64,000 nt of DNA, from assembly GCA_019916065.1 (NCBI GenBank), contig CM034241.1:20661541-20725540 (forward strand), in the 5' to 3' direction. The position numbers and the translations under genes were made by a program. Positions 44,595 through 56,738 of the stretch are shown here, in pieces; the first letter of the stretch is position 1; each line of letters begins with the position of its first letter. The notes beneath the pieces are model-generated. The model ran no database searches. It saw only the letters and a program-made list of their open reading frames with translations, and had not been told where the DNA came from. The stretch is from Vitellaria paradoxa (taxonomy: Eukaryota > Streptophyta > Magnoliopsida > Ericales > Sapotaceae).

Positions 44595-45127
44595 TTGATT
44601 AAAAAAATAAGAAAAAGATTATTAAATATGGATGCAAACAAAAAAACATACTTTTGTTTTCATTATCCAATAATGTTATCCTCAAGACACTATAAATGAA
44701 TATATAGGGACTTAATCTATATAAACAACAAGTTTCACGGGGAAGTCAAATGCGACTTATTTGTTTAAAATGATGAAATCCTTTATAATATCAACTAGGC
44801 ATCTCATACCATATGATATTATAATACCCTATATTTGGTCTTCAAAAGAAAGATAATTAAGTTGTGGGGACAATAGTTATTTCTCTTTTGATCATGTGCA
44901 AACCATTATCTCGAATGAAAGATAACCGTTGTAAGTAAGCATTTTTGTGGGGAAAATCACCCTCACACCGTCTCAGTCATCCTTATCCTAAGAGATTCAA
45001 TCTTGTAACCAATGAGAATAAGTACCTTTAATAGGGGACGGTTAGTCAAAGATGACTTGAGATACTTATCCTCCCATTACTATGAATCAACAATGGAAGA
45101 TCAACACTTAGAATTTTAGATTGAGGA

Positions 45128-46289
45128 TGGGGATGGCCATTTCAATCGATTCGTCTGAATCCAATCCATTACTCGAGTTGAATGGATGTGAGATTCAGAT
45201 ATTTTTTCAGAGATCGAATCGAATTAGGATTTGTTGTTCAAAAAAAATTTGAATATCAAATTGAATATGGGGATGAGGTTGCCTTTGTCCAGATCTGCCT
45301 TGAATCTGATATCAGATCCGAATATGCCTTGATTTGCCTCGATCTATCTTGATTTGTTTTGAAAATATCCGAACACACCCAAATCATTTGGATCCATGAT
45401 GATAACATCACCACCATAACATGATAAACAAATTCACATCCATCATGCTTCAGACTTATTGAACATCACTATTTTTATCATTAAAATGAATATTGATAAA
45501 TAAATTTAAAGCAAAAATTGTCATCGTTTTGTATTAATTAGGGTGTGTTTTGGAAAAAATTATAAATTTAATTTGTTTGACTTTTGTGCAAATTGAAATT
45601 TAAAAGTTTAAATTTATTTCTTTCATATACAAAAATTAAGAAAACTTAAAAAGGTAAATTTAAAATTTTATAAGGTGTATCATTTGGGACTCTACAAAGT
45701 AATTCAAATCTCTATAAAATTTAAATTTTTTACTTACTACATGAATTACAAAACTATAATTTTTACAAATTTATACTAATTTATATAATTTTAAACACCC
45801 CATTATGACTCATAAACATAATTATTTCCAAGAAAATATCTAGATGCAAATTTTAAAAAATAATTAAAATATTTTATTTGTTATTTTAGGACAATGTTAG
45901 TACTTTAGAATTATACATATTTATTATGTGTTAGTGAAATAGTACTTTGGTAAAATGTTAATTTTGGAGATTTTTATGTATTATTTTAGTAAATTATTAT
46001 TATGATGATGTTTATGTATTATTTTGATTTTGGAGATAAATTATTTGATAGCAATAGGTTACCTATGCAATCAAGTAATGTATCAAGTTAGGGGCAGATT
46101 CGAAGATGAACGGAGATTTCAGATTTTCAGATATCCGCGGATATATCTGTTCTTCGTTTGGAGTGGGGATGAGGGTCCAAAAAAACATCCGTTCAGAGTT
46201 CAAGGCAAATTCGGAAGTAGACAGAGAGTTTGGAGTTTGGATTTTGATATTGCTATATCTGCCTCCGATCTACCCCGTTACTATCCCTA
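45128..46289. mobile_element. Non-autonomous hAT-type DNA transposon with 8-bp target duplication
   Basis: 1162 bp flanked by a perfect 8-bp direct repeat ATTGAGGA (45120-45127 and 46290-46297), the duplication size of hAT transposons. Ends are TGGGGATGG on the left and TAGGGATAG on the minus strand at the right, imperfect inverted repeats of the hAT type. The interior has clustered GAT/ATC-rich phrases such as GGATATC and TCCGAATC near both ends, and an AT-rich middle; no transposase frame is seen. It lies in the leader of the minus-strand copia element. Confidence 0.82.
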
Positions 46290-46297
46290 ATTGAGGA

Positions 46298-47708
46298 TAC
46301 TTTAAAATTTATCATTCATGGCTTGCTTTCTTTTATTTTCAAAAAATAAAATTTAATTTTGAAAAAGACATTCTTTTACAAAATTTGAAAGCAAGTTATG
46401 AACAATTTCCCTTTTTAATGTTCATGGATATAAAAAACAATTGAGTTTTCTAGAATACATGCATAACATGTATATTATCAAACATAATAACATCACACGT
46501 AGTATAAATATGCATAAATGTAAACAATATCTCTCTTTTGGTTTTTGGTCTACAATAGAAAACCTATGTAAAATCTATTACTTAAGGTTGAACTCAGCCT
46601 CCTTGGTCTCTTTCTTCCTCTTTGTTTCTTCAATATTTAATATTACATAAAACTAATATACATGAATGGGCGTACATAATTTCTAAATAGTTGAAAAAAA
46701 TAAAAGAAGAAATAAGGAACTTAATAATCTTGCTCTTTCACGAGGAAACCAAATTTATTGCCCTGTACAAGCCTTCCATATAAATTTATACAGCCCTTTC
46801 CTATTGACCAACCAAAAGAGAGGTCCCTATGTCCCATTTATAAAAGCATATATGGCCATTCATAACTAAACAATTTTAAACGATAATAAAATTACAAGAT
46901 ATGAAAATTATGTAAAGTTTAGGATTAATACAATTATTAATTCCTAACTTTTTATTAATTAATTGAAAATCTTTAATTATACATTAAAGAATGTCCAGAA
47001 CTAAAGAAAAAAAAAAGTTAGGAAAAACTTGGCTCTGTTTTGAACCAAAAATCATATTTTCAAAACTTTTATACAACTTGTAATTTTTAAAAATATCTAA
47101 AATATTCAAAAATTAAATTTTAATTTTTAAAAACATTTATCAGGATGTTATAAAGTTACCAAAAAAATTTGTTTCAAAACAAAATTATTTTGACAGCAAA
47201 ACAGTTAAATAATACAGTTTTTGAAAAAGATAATAGACAAACAGGCCTTAAACCATTAAATGAAAGTTTGTCACGCACGAGTGTTGTAACTTCAAGAATT
47301 GTCAATAAAAAAATTTCAACCTTTTAGGATGCACAGGTCAGCAACTTGCCACCATTAGCGAATCGCTAACATGGACCCGTCGCATCAAAATGTTACTCCC
47401 TCACGTAGCATTAGGTTTTGGACAAACCCTTCGCTGGCTTCTAGAAACCTTTTTATTTTTTTTTATAGAAACAACTTCATAGAAAATAAAAAAAAATTAT
47501 TTTCTTCTCCAACTAATTGGCCAAACCAAAAAAAAAAAAAAAACAGATTGGCAGACACGTTTTTCTTTCTTTTTTATTAATTAAAATATAATTTTAATTA
47601 ATATTATGGCTTCAATTAATTAATAAAATTTGCATAAATAAAATAAAATAAAAATTAATTTAATTCCATAAACAAATAAGAAGTTATAAAAAAAAATCTT
47701 GCAAGACT
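46298..47708 (-). other. Rest of the copia leader, no supported gene
   Basis: AT-rich DNA between the hAT-like transposon and the PBS. It has no gene that I can support and includes long A/T runs near 47456-47540. At about 3 kb in total including the transposon, the leader is longer than usual for copia, so more decayed insertions are likely. Confidence 0.5.
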
Positions 47709-47720
47709 GCTTTGATACCA
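47709..47720 (-). other. Copia primer-binding site
   Basis: On the minus strand this reads TGGTATCAAAGC, one base off the common TGGTATCAGAGC, two bases from the LTR end. It establishes that 47723-48990 is the 5' LTR of the minus-strand copia element. Confidence 0.85.
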
Positions 47721-47722
47721 GT

Positions 47723-48990
47723 TGTAGGAATCAAGAACATAGCAAAATATGTTTTTAAAATTTTTGTGTATATCGATTATGCGTGAAAGATTATAAATTT
47801 CTTAGGTAATTGTATTCAAAATACAAAAAGGAAATTAAATCAATAAATAAAATTAGCCTTTTGTCATTTCTTGATTTGATCTTGGCTTCTCAAACTTTTC
47901 TTTCCCGACGGTTAAACTTTTAAGTTTTCTATTCTTTATCCTATCAGGATCTTCTTAGGGTTTTTCTGATGTCTAGGGTTGTGTGGGCAACCTAATAGAC
48001 TGATTCTTGATATAAGTAAGAGTAAAAGACCTAGGTATAAATAAACTTAAATTGGCTAATTAGGAAATTACCCGTAATTATCTCATAATTACAAATACAT
48101 CCCCTAATAATTATACCTTATTTCACTAAAAAGGTAAAATCGAACTCCAACTCACGTTTATTGAAATAATTTCATAAAACACCTTGTTCATTCTTTAATT
48201 CTGCAATTAAACCCCTCCACTAGATATAGAGACAATTAGAATTAAGAAGCTATCCAATTTCAGTTGATACCTCCCTTTATATTCTAAAAACCATTATTCT
48301 AATCATTTTGTGTTGGTCACCATCTCAATAATATATTATTAAGGTGACCGAATCTGGATTTAACGATTAGTTAGTATTCTTAATATGGATAATACCACAA
48401 TTTCAAATGAGATAGTGGATTCTTTTTTGATAGTTTATGTTCCTTAGTTTTATGCAATGATTTCCTAAAATATTGAGGTGTTGGCCTAATGATAAGTAGC
48501 CTTACTCCTGGTGAATTAAAGTCATCATTACACAAGATAGTGCCCATCACTATCTTAAGATTTAGAGCAACTGTTTAGAGTGAACATAAAAAATACATCA
48601 ATGCGGTTAGCATAGCTTAGATGTGTTTCTTGTTTTTTTCCCATTCAATGTCTTCCACTTAGATTCAAAGTCCACTACTCTAATGATTGAGATAAATCAT
48701 TTTATCATATAGAACTCTAAAATGTTACGATCTTTCAGTTGAGATGTTCTCATCTCATCACTAACTACAAACAAATCTAGATTGATCAATACTTAAATTT
48801 ATATCTCCTGTGTATGGAACATTTTCATGCACACGAATCAAGTTTATTAATCAATCAAACATTACATTCATCACATGAAATACATGCATCCACAAGTAAT
48901 AAAGAAACTTTAGATAAACTAAATAAGAATTCTTTATTAAACTAAAATCAGTTCATCGTCTAATATGACTTTAGGGCATACATCCCAATA
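47723..48990 (-). repeat. 5' LTR of the minus-strand copia element
   Basis: 1268 bp; on the minus strand it starts TATTGGGATGTATGCCC and ends TTGATTCCTACA. The expected TG start reads TA in both LTR copies. The 3' copy is interrupted by the Athila element. Confidence 0.85.
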
Positions 48991-49110
48991 GTAGAAGATT
49001 AGGTCAACTTTAATACATCTTAAAGCCATAGTTAAGCATTGTTAAGATTATTTAAAGCCAAATCTGAACTTGTGAGTGAGATCTTTTTAGGATAAACAAT
49101 TAGAAATGGC
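48991..49110 (-). mobile_element. Second copy of the copia 3' internal end, outside the 5' LTR
   Basis: These 120 bases match 42291-42410, the interior next to the 3' LTR (shared AGGATAAACAATTAGAAATGGC, about 22 bases, at the far end). A 5' LTR should not be preceded by its own element's 3' interior, so the arrangement is interior-LTR-interior, the product of recombination between copies. Confidence 0.85.
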
Positions 49111-49662
49111 TAATAATAGTAATAAAAGATTTTTGTGTAGGAAAAAGTGGAAAAGAAGTTTTTAAACATCAAGTTCAGTTTCTGAAAAAGAACAAAGTAG
49201 TTTGAATATAGCTAGAACCTTAAATTTCTCAGTAGATAGAATGTTTGAAGCTATTGATACTTTAAATAAAATAAATAATATAGGTTTACTAGCAAACTTA
49301 AAAAATTTACTAAAACAAGTAGTCAACAAAGACTATTTAAGTGAAACATCCACTTTTCAAACAAATGAAGATGATAAAATTCCTACATTATACAAAGAAG
49401 GAAAAAGAGAATTTGATGAAATCTTAGTAGTAACAAAAACTACTAAAAAAAAACTTATACAGATTTCTAAGGTAATAAAGAAATATCAGAATATTGGAGA
49501 TCTAGATAGAAGGAAGAAAATGATGTGAAAGAAATAGATAAATTGCTAAATCAAATTCAAACTCTCTATAATCAACACAAAAATCTACTCAAAAAATATG
49601 AATACGTTTTCACTTTAAATTCTGATTCTGAAAATTCAGATGAAAAATACTGCACAATAAGC
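49111..49662 (+). pseudogene. Unrecognised coiled-coil ORF fragment
   Basis: An open frame from about 49202 to 49528 continues, after a one-base frame change near 49520, to a TGA at 49669-49671. The product is Lys/Glu/Leu/Ile/Asn-rich with heptad-like spacing, so a coiled coil is likely. Codon use is very AT-rich. I do not recognise a family. Small coiled-coil proteins occur in plant pararetroviruses (virion-associated proteins) and in some retroelement gags, but I see no specific motif, so the origin is open. It lies between the copia fragment and an LTR that begins at 49663, which overlaps its end. Confidence 0.4.
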
Positions 49663-51270
49663 TGTTGACATCCTATTTTTGCCTGGTATTTTATACATTT
49701 CTAAAATTCATTTTGATAGGCACATGAGTTTGTAAATATTCAATTCTACTTCTAGAATATTTTTCATAATTTTTCTGGAGCTTTAGAGAGGGAAGTTAGC
49801 CCAAATTTAATATTGGGAATTGTTAGGTTAAAAATGACTGTTATGTCCCTAGATTTCACATTGAGAACCCACATGAGATCAAAACCTTGTAGGAATTTAT
49901 AAAGACATTCAAGGAGGGGAATTCAACATCCTTACATCAAAAAATGGGTCAAATTTAAGTTTCAAAGGTCAATGTGCTCTAAAGGTTAGTTTTGAAGATT
50001 GCGAGCAGGCTTGTAAGGCAATATTAATCAGAGCAATCAAATCAAGTTCAAAAATATGAAAAGCTCTAGAATATTCAAGAACATGTAAGGGAAATAAAAT
50101 TTAGGCTTGGAGCATTCAAAAGGTGACTTCAAACGTTGTTTCGACATCAGAATGTCAAAAATTGCACTTATCGGTAAAACTGTAGCAACCAAGTCACAGA
50201 CATCATTGGGACCCTCAAATCAAGTCAGAAGACTTTGAAATTGTACAAAAATAATGAATATATGTTCCTTAAGGGGATATAGCTAAATCAGGTTAGTTTG
50301 AATTTTTGGGGACTTTCTCCAAAGTCATAACTCAAAATTTTGTTAATTACTTGTAAATTCATAGAGAGGTTTGGGAGTCATTTGAGGGCATTTTTGAAAT
50401 ATTCATCCTTGATTTTACTAGGTAGGGCCTCCTATGTATACGTTCAAAGGTTACAGAGAAGTTTTGGTGTCCCTTCTCCATTTCGGTCCGTTTTGGCACC
50501 ATATTTTTCAAATGAACATAACTTAACCTTAGAAAGCCCAAATTAAGTTTAGTTTTAACCTAATTGGTCTAAATCACTCCAAAAAGTACTAGGAAGGTCT
50601 CATAATATTCCAAAAACTGTGCCAAAGGTTTTAGAATTGCTTGAACCTTTGCAAGTGAAACCTGGACTTCGTAAAACATGGCCTCAGCCAAGGGCTTAGG
50701 CCAAATGGCCCCATTTTTTAGCCTTTCCACCAAAAACATTGCAAAGGTAGGTTTGGCAAATATTTTTTCCTATTTTGAATTGTAAAAGATTCCACCCTTT
50801 ATGCTTGTGGGAACTTTTTTACTCGTATTGTGGTGCAAACTTTTTTGCATATCTTGTTTAGCAACAAAGGTTACAAAATAGGTCTTAGCAAAGATTTTTA
50901 CATCCTTTAGCATGCAAACATGTTTGCTCATTAGGTTATGCAATGTTTTTTGCATATTTAAGTATGTAAACTTGTTGTTTTTCTAAAATGCCTATATATG
51001 GAGGCCTTCCCCTCTTCCCATTTCCATCCCCACTTGCCACTCTCTTTCCTTCTTCCTTAAACCTGGCCATTAAGTGGTTCTCTCAAAGGTTTTGAAGGAG
51101 TTCCAGGCTCTTTCTCTTTAGTCTTTCACGTTCAGCATTGTTTCATCTCTTTAAAAATTTTTATATTCTATTTTTGTTTTTTTAAGTGTTACAATTAGTA
51201 CATCAATGTTTATAAGATGAACAAAATATTGTAATGTTTATTTTTGTCAATGAAAGTTATCTAGTCCATA
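49663..51270 (+). repeat. LTR-like repeat, plus-strand copy
   Basis: Begins TGTTGACATCC and matches, in inverted orientation, the segment ending at 59137. Matching blocks include 50540-50720 (TTTTAACCTAATTGGTCTAAAT and GGCTTAGGCCAAATGGCC regions) and a TATA-like CTATATATGG at about 50992, upstream of GGCCTTCCCCTC. It probably is an LTR with a core promoter. The right end is approximate. No gag or pol of the same element is identified. Confidence 0.65.
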
Positions 51271-51689
51271 ACTCAAGTTTGGGTTTGCTTGATGTATGAT
51301 ATTGACTAGATAAACCCGAGACAATATTATAAATCTCTTCACCGCATAATACCATGTCATGATGCATATTTACATGTGATATTTTGTTTAAGCTTTGATA
51401 TTTGCCATGTTAAAATGATTCTTAAAATGGTAGATCATTAGAAGGCATGTAAACACACACTCATGAGGGTAGGAATAGGCTTAGACATTAATTGCTTATC
51501 AATCCATAGTATGTACCTAAGCAAGTAATACTACAAAGAATAGAAATAGTTTAGGATTGTTTAGAGCTATTACTCTCTAAATTTATTTCTCCCGTAGAAA
51601 TATTTGTGAAATGTACTCCAAGAATATGTCAATATTGTGATAGAATTGTCATTATATTTGAGCATTTGTATAGCATCAAACCATTGATC

Positions 51690-52110
51690 AATATTACACA
51701 GACTTGACTAAACCTAGAGCTAGGCTCAGGAGTGAAGCTCCTTACTAGATTAGACCATATAAAGCTAGGCTTAAGAGCAAAGCTCCTTACCAGATCAATC
51801 TAAGTGAGGCTCATCCAAGGGCTAAATGTGAAGCATTGAGTCTTCTTTTGCATGAGAGTATATCCCAAGAGAGAAGCATCTTTCATTAGAGCGAGACTTT
51901 TTTTCCTGTAGTCATGTGCACTGACTAGACCTTAAAAGCGAAGCTCCTAATCAAAACCAGATAGAGTGAGGCTCGAAAGTGAGGCTCATTTCTAGACTAT
52001 AAAGAGCGAAGCTCGAGAGCCAAGCTCCTTTATCAAAACCACACTTGATTAAAGCTAAGCTTGGGAGCGAAGCTCCTTATCAGGATAAACCAAAGTGAGC
52101 AAGGCTTACT
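51690..52110. repeat. Degenerate GAGCGAAGCTCC repeat cluster
   Basis: At least eight variants of a 12-bp unit with palindromic core GAGC-GAA-GCTC or GAGC-AA-GCTC, often followed by TTA(C/T)CAGAT or TTATCA: for example at 51730, 51775, 51937, 52003 and 52065. They alternate with near-palindromic AGTGAGGCTC forms. No coding capacity. The spacing is irregular, unlike the arrays in the other LTRs. Confidence 0.75.
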
Positions 52111-52149
52111 TGTGGATTAAGTGCCAAGCACTATATCCTTCTAACACCA

Positions 52150-53875
52150 ATACACATTCTAGGCTAGGGATAACTTAATTAAGGTGGGTGATCAAAACAC
52201 ATCATTTTTTCACAGGAGAGTCAAGGCCCATTGTTTAAGGAATAAAATCCTCTCAATTATAGATTCTTAAGGTGTTAGACATGAAGACTATGAAGTGGTT
52301 AAGGCCATGTTTATTGAGCACTATTAGAAACTTATTGGCTCCCCATTTAATTATCCAGAAGAGGCTCTTCCATTTGTTATTGAAGTCATGCAAGTTCATA
52401 TTTCTCAGGAAATAATTGCCTCTCTTGATGCTACAGTTACTGAAGATGAAATTAAAAAAACTTTGTTCTCCCTAAATGGCCACAAGGCTCCTGGTCCAGA
52501 TGGTTTCACAACTCATTTCTTCAAGACTTTGTGGAGTATAGTTGGGGAAGATTTCATGGTAGCCATCAAGTCCTTCTTCCAATCGGGCAAGTTGTTGAAG
52601 GAAGTCAATTCTACCATCATCGCATTGGTTCCAAAAGTTCCTAATCCTAGCATGGTAACGAATTTTAGGCCCATCTCTTACCACACAACATTTATAAATG
52701 CATATCCAATATCCTTGCTAACAGGCTTAAGGGTATAATGCCAAATGTTATTAGCCCTTCTCAAGCTGCTTTTGTCAAGGGGAGATCCATCTCAGACCAA
52801 ATCTTTCTTATGTAAGAACTAGTAAGGAATTATTATAGGCCCAATTTGACTCCTCGAAGTGCATTAAAGATTGATCTTATGAAAGCCTTTGACTCAGTAT
52901 CATGGGATCTACTAAGTGATATTCTTCATGCTTTTAATCTGCTAGCAAAATTTAGGGAGTGGATTATAGTTTGCATCACTTCTCCATATTTCTCCATCTC
53001 TCTGAATGGGGCTCTTGAAGGTTTCTTTCCTAGAGCTAGAGGACTCAGGCAAGGTGACCCTCTCTCCCCCAATCTTTTCCTACTTGCTATAGAGTTCTTT
53101 TCTAGACTTTTCAACAACCTTGCTAAGGAAGGTGATTTTGCTTTTCATCCCAAGTGTTCTAATCCTACCATCACTCACATATGTTTTGTTGATGATCTTT
53201 TCATTCTATGCTCGCTAAATAATGCCACTTTCCAAGTGATCTGCAAGGCACTACTAGAGTTTCATAAATTCTTAGGTCTCCAATCTAATGGGCATAAGAG
53301 CAGCATATTTATTACAAGAGTAAGTCAGCAGTACAAACAACATCTGTACTCAATTCTTGGATTTCAATTAGGTGAACTTCCAGTTAGATACTTGGGAGTT
53401 CCCTTCATCTCTACTAAGCTTAAATATGAGCATTGCAAAGGCGTGATAGACAAGATCACCAAATGGATTCAAAGTTGGTCATCCAAATTTCTTTCTTATG
53501 CTAGCAGGTTAGTTCTTATCGAAGCTGTTCTTTTTAGTATCCAACTTTATCGGAGCATGCACTTCATCTACCCTAAGAAGGTCACCAATGACCAAATTTG
53601 AAGAAGATATTTATGGACTGGTGATGAGCTCAGAAAAAGGGGAAGCAAGGTTGCTTGGGATGATGTATGTTTGCCAAAAAATGAGGGGGGACTTGGGCTT
53701 TGCAAAATTTATGAATGGAACAAGGCTGCCATGCTAAAGCATCTCTGGGCTTTATGCTCTAACTCAACATCCTTATGGGTACAAGGGTACTCCAATATCC
53801 TAAAGAAGAAGTGCTTTTCGGAAATTAAAACTACATCCAATTGCTCTTGGACTTGGCATAACGAACTTTTTGATA
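52150..53875 (+). pseudogene. L1-type LINE reverse transcriptase fragment, 5' and 3' truncated
   Basis: The fragment starts within the linker after the endonuclease (a GDQNTSFFH-like run at about 52180) and includes the RT start (KAPGPDGF, about 52483-52506; ALVPKVPNP; NFRPIS), a frameshift near 52680, IDLMKAFDSVSWDLL (about 52867-52910), LRQGDPLSP (about 53044-53070) and the catalytic FVDD box (53185-53196), then LPVRYLGVPF and the C-terminal region KNEGGLGL (about 53680-53703). A TGA at 53599-53601 breaks the last part in frame. No endonuclease, poly-A tail or target duplications are present. It is joined in frame to a copia gag at about 53875. Confidence 0.9.
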
Positions 53876-55464
53876 GTTTTTATGCAAAGCTCAGTGACAT
53901 TTTCAACACCAGTTTCAATCTTGGAGAACCAATTCCAAATCAAAAGATTGTAAGTAAGATTCTCCGATCCTTTCAAGCCAAAGTTACAACCATTGAGGAG
54001 GCCAGTGATATAGATACAATGAGGGTAGAATACTTGGTTGGCTCTCTACAGACGTATGAAGTCAATATGATAAAACCGAAGAAGATGAAGGGTGTTGCAT
54101 TGAAATCTGTTAAGGAAGATTACTCATCTTCAAGTGACAAGTTAATTCTGTCTTATGAAGAAATTGCTATTTATACTAAGAAAATTAGAAAATTCTTTAA
54201 AATGAAAAATAGCAAGCAAGGAAAGATGAAAAAGAATTAAAAAGTCAAAGTAGAGAAAACTTCATAAAAGAAGAAGAAGAAGAAGAACAAGTCTAAGGGC
54301 ATGAAGTGTTACGAGTGCCAGGGTTATGGTCACATAGCTCAAGACTGTGGAAATAAGAAAAGCAAGAAGAAGGTTCTCAATGCAACCCTTGATGATTCAG
54401 ATGATCAGTCGAGTACCTCCTCATCTTCAGAAGATTTTTTAAAAAATTATACTGCATTCATGGTTAGAGCAAGTGCCCCCTCAAATTCAGTAAAGTCATC
54501 CTCTTCTAAAAGTTAAAAAAAAGAATCCTCTAAAAGTGAAGTTGAAGAAGATACAAATAAGGAAGTTGATGTTGAAGAGGCATATGAACAATTATACCGA
54601 GATTGCCACAAACTCCATAAACAAAGTGAAAAATTGACTGTGAAGAATAAAGTGTTGAAAAGGGAAAGAGACAGTTTGAAAATTACCCTGGAAGAATTGC
54701 AAGGAAAATATGATAGTCTTGAAGCAAGCAAGAAAACTCAAGATGAATTGATAATAGTCTTCATGACTAAACTGGATCAAAAAGATAATGAATTGAAAGA
54801 TGCCCAGGCAAAGCTGCAAACTGCGCAATCCAAGATGAATACTGCATCTTCCCAACTTGATAATATACATGGGATGCAAAGGAGCTCACGTGACAAAAGA
54901 GGACTTGGGTACACTGGCACGCAGGTAGTCAATCTTAAAGCTAAAGCTACCCCAAGTAAGCAGGAAAAACCTAATCTGATTCGGTTTCAATCCTCAAAGA
55001 CAACTGCTTCAAAAACAGTTAAAGCTCCTCAACCCAAGATAGGTAATCAGTCAAGGGCTTATTTTCAGAAACCCAAAGGTACGCCCCCTAACTTGCAACG
55101 TAAGTTTATTCCTATATGTTTTCATTATGGTATACCTGGTCATATAAGACCATATTGTCACAAATTATATGGGCTTTCCCTATCCTATTTTGACACTAGG
55201 AATTCTTTGAGATCTACTTTTCAAGTGTCAAATAGGCTTGATCCATTAAGGTTTCAAAAGTCATATTTTGATTCTAGACCTAACATGACTTGGCCAGTGA
55301 GGAAAAACAAAAAGAAAAATTTTTCAAAGCCCATTGGTCCTAAACCCAACAATACAAAGACTCAAAATGTTTTTCCAAAAATGAGAACTATTTGGGTTAG
55401 AAAGAGTGACCTATTTGTCACCCACACCCCTACGAGTGTTGAAGGTGCGAGCCTTGATGTGTAA
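53876..55464 (+). pseudogene. gag: SIRE/Maximus-like copia gag, 5'-truncated
   Basis: Starts abruptly at FYAKLSDI, the middle of the copia gag domain (LGEPIPNQKIVSKILRSF; EYLVGSLQTYE), ending at 54238-54240. A CX2CX4HX4C zinc knuckle follows (CYECQGYGHIAQDC, about 54307-54348). The frame at 54634-55464 gives a long coiled coil (about 54634-54850), the motif GLGYTG, a second zinc knuckle in which the second Cys is Tyr (CFHYGIPGHIRPYC), and the terminal WVRKSDL. Gag with a long coiled-coil segment and this tail is typical of SIRE/Maximus elements. Three frames are separated by stops (54238 and 54514 regions), so it is dead. No protease follows. Confidence 0.88.
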
Positions 55465-56738
55465 AGGCAATTTTTTTTTATGAACTAGGCTATGCGTCAT
55501 TACTATATTCTTACCTAGTTCTATGAAATCTTGTAACTTAGATACTTTTTAATTTTTTTAAAGATAATTAAAATATTTTTTTTGGTGCAATGTTATTCTT
55601 TGTGATATTCTTGCATGTTTTATTACCTCATACACACTTCAGAATCACAGGATTAAAATTGTTGATATACATAGTGGTCATAAAATTGAATTGCTTGATA
55701 AACATAAATCCTATGTTTTGTTGTTCTTTGTCATGGTAGTGGTGTGCCAATTGTAATTGCACGAAGTTTAGTAAATCATGAGAAATATTTTCCACCACTC
55801 AATTGGTTTAATAAATTGTCCTTTTTGGACTATTGGTTGCTCTTGAGTTTACATTAAAAAAAATCACTTGGAAAAGGCTACCAATGGGATAGGTGCAGCT
55901 AACCTGTTGACGTGCAGGTTATCAAAATAACCACCCTCTAGATTTGACGATACAGGAAGAAGGCTACCTACCCATAAGTGTGTGAAAGCTGCCAAGCAAA
56001 AAAAAAAAAAAAAAAAAATTCTTGGTGGATGTCAATTCAATAGATACAATATCTTGGTGTTTAGTTGAAAATAATGAATTGAGGAGAAACTAGTTGAAGA
56101 GCTAACACTGCATATCTTACTCAATTCAATTCAAAGTCCAAAAGGAGCAATTTTAAAATTCATACGAGTATGTGAAAAGTATTAATCATGTTGCACTTAA
56201 ACTTCATTTCACACACTGCATAGGCATTTGACCATTGGTAACAACTCATGACATAAATAGTAGTGTGATTCTTGGAATTCTTATTTGTTACTATTTATTT
56301 ATGGTCAAAATTTTGAAACTATGTTTTGTTTTGTGTGTGGGAAAATAGAACTTGGAATGAATCAATCAAGAATACACATTATACCTTATTTGTTTTCAAT
56401 TCATGTCAAAAAGGGGGAGGATAGTTTCTAGGAAAATTTTTGAAAAAAGAATGCTTGAAAAGAATTTTGTTTATTGAGGGAGAGTATAATTAGCTTTTTG
56501 ATAGTTAATATTTGTGTTGATTAATTAAGGGGGAGAATATTTTGTCTCATTTTTTAATGTTTTATTTAATTTTTAATTATTTATTTGTTCCACATGATGT
56601 CGTGATTAGTTTGTTTAAGTGTGCAGCCAAACAGGTTATGAATTGGGACATGTTAATGGATGAAAAGTTTACTAAGGCCTTAATCTAGGATGAGCATAAT
56701 TGTACTGTTATCTTTTTCAATTTTGACATGGAATTGCC
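55465..56738 (+). mobile_element. Decayed interior between gag and 3' LTR of the SIRE-like element
   Basis: No pol domain is recognisable, so protease to RNase H are deleted. Features seen: an A21 tract (55998-56018), and three purine tracts of the polypurine type before the real one: AAAAAGGGGGAGGAT (about 56410), GAGGGAGAG (about 56476) and AAGGGGGAGAA (about 56528). Weakly open fragments could be env-like remnants, but none can be supported. Confidence 0.6.

Larger units (their letters stand above)
41557..48990 (-). mobile_element. Minus-strand Ty1/copia element with deleted RT, host of the Athila insertion
   Basis: Read on the minus strand: 5' LTR (47723-48990), PBS (47709-47720), a long leader containing a hAT-like insertion, gag (about 44594-43790), protease, GAG-pre-integrase and integrase (to about 42564), a short 3' interior and the 3' LTR (42290-41557, continuing at 20265-20210 beyond the Athila). 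RT and RNase H are missing: the integrase C-terminal region is followed directly by the pre-LTR sequence. All frames are broken, and the two visible integrase catalytic Asp residues are Asn, so it is dead. Confidence 0.85.
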
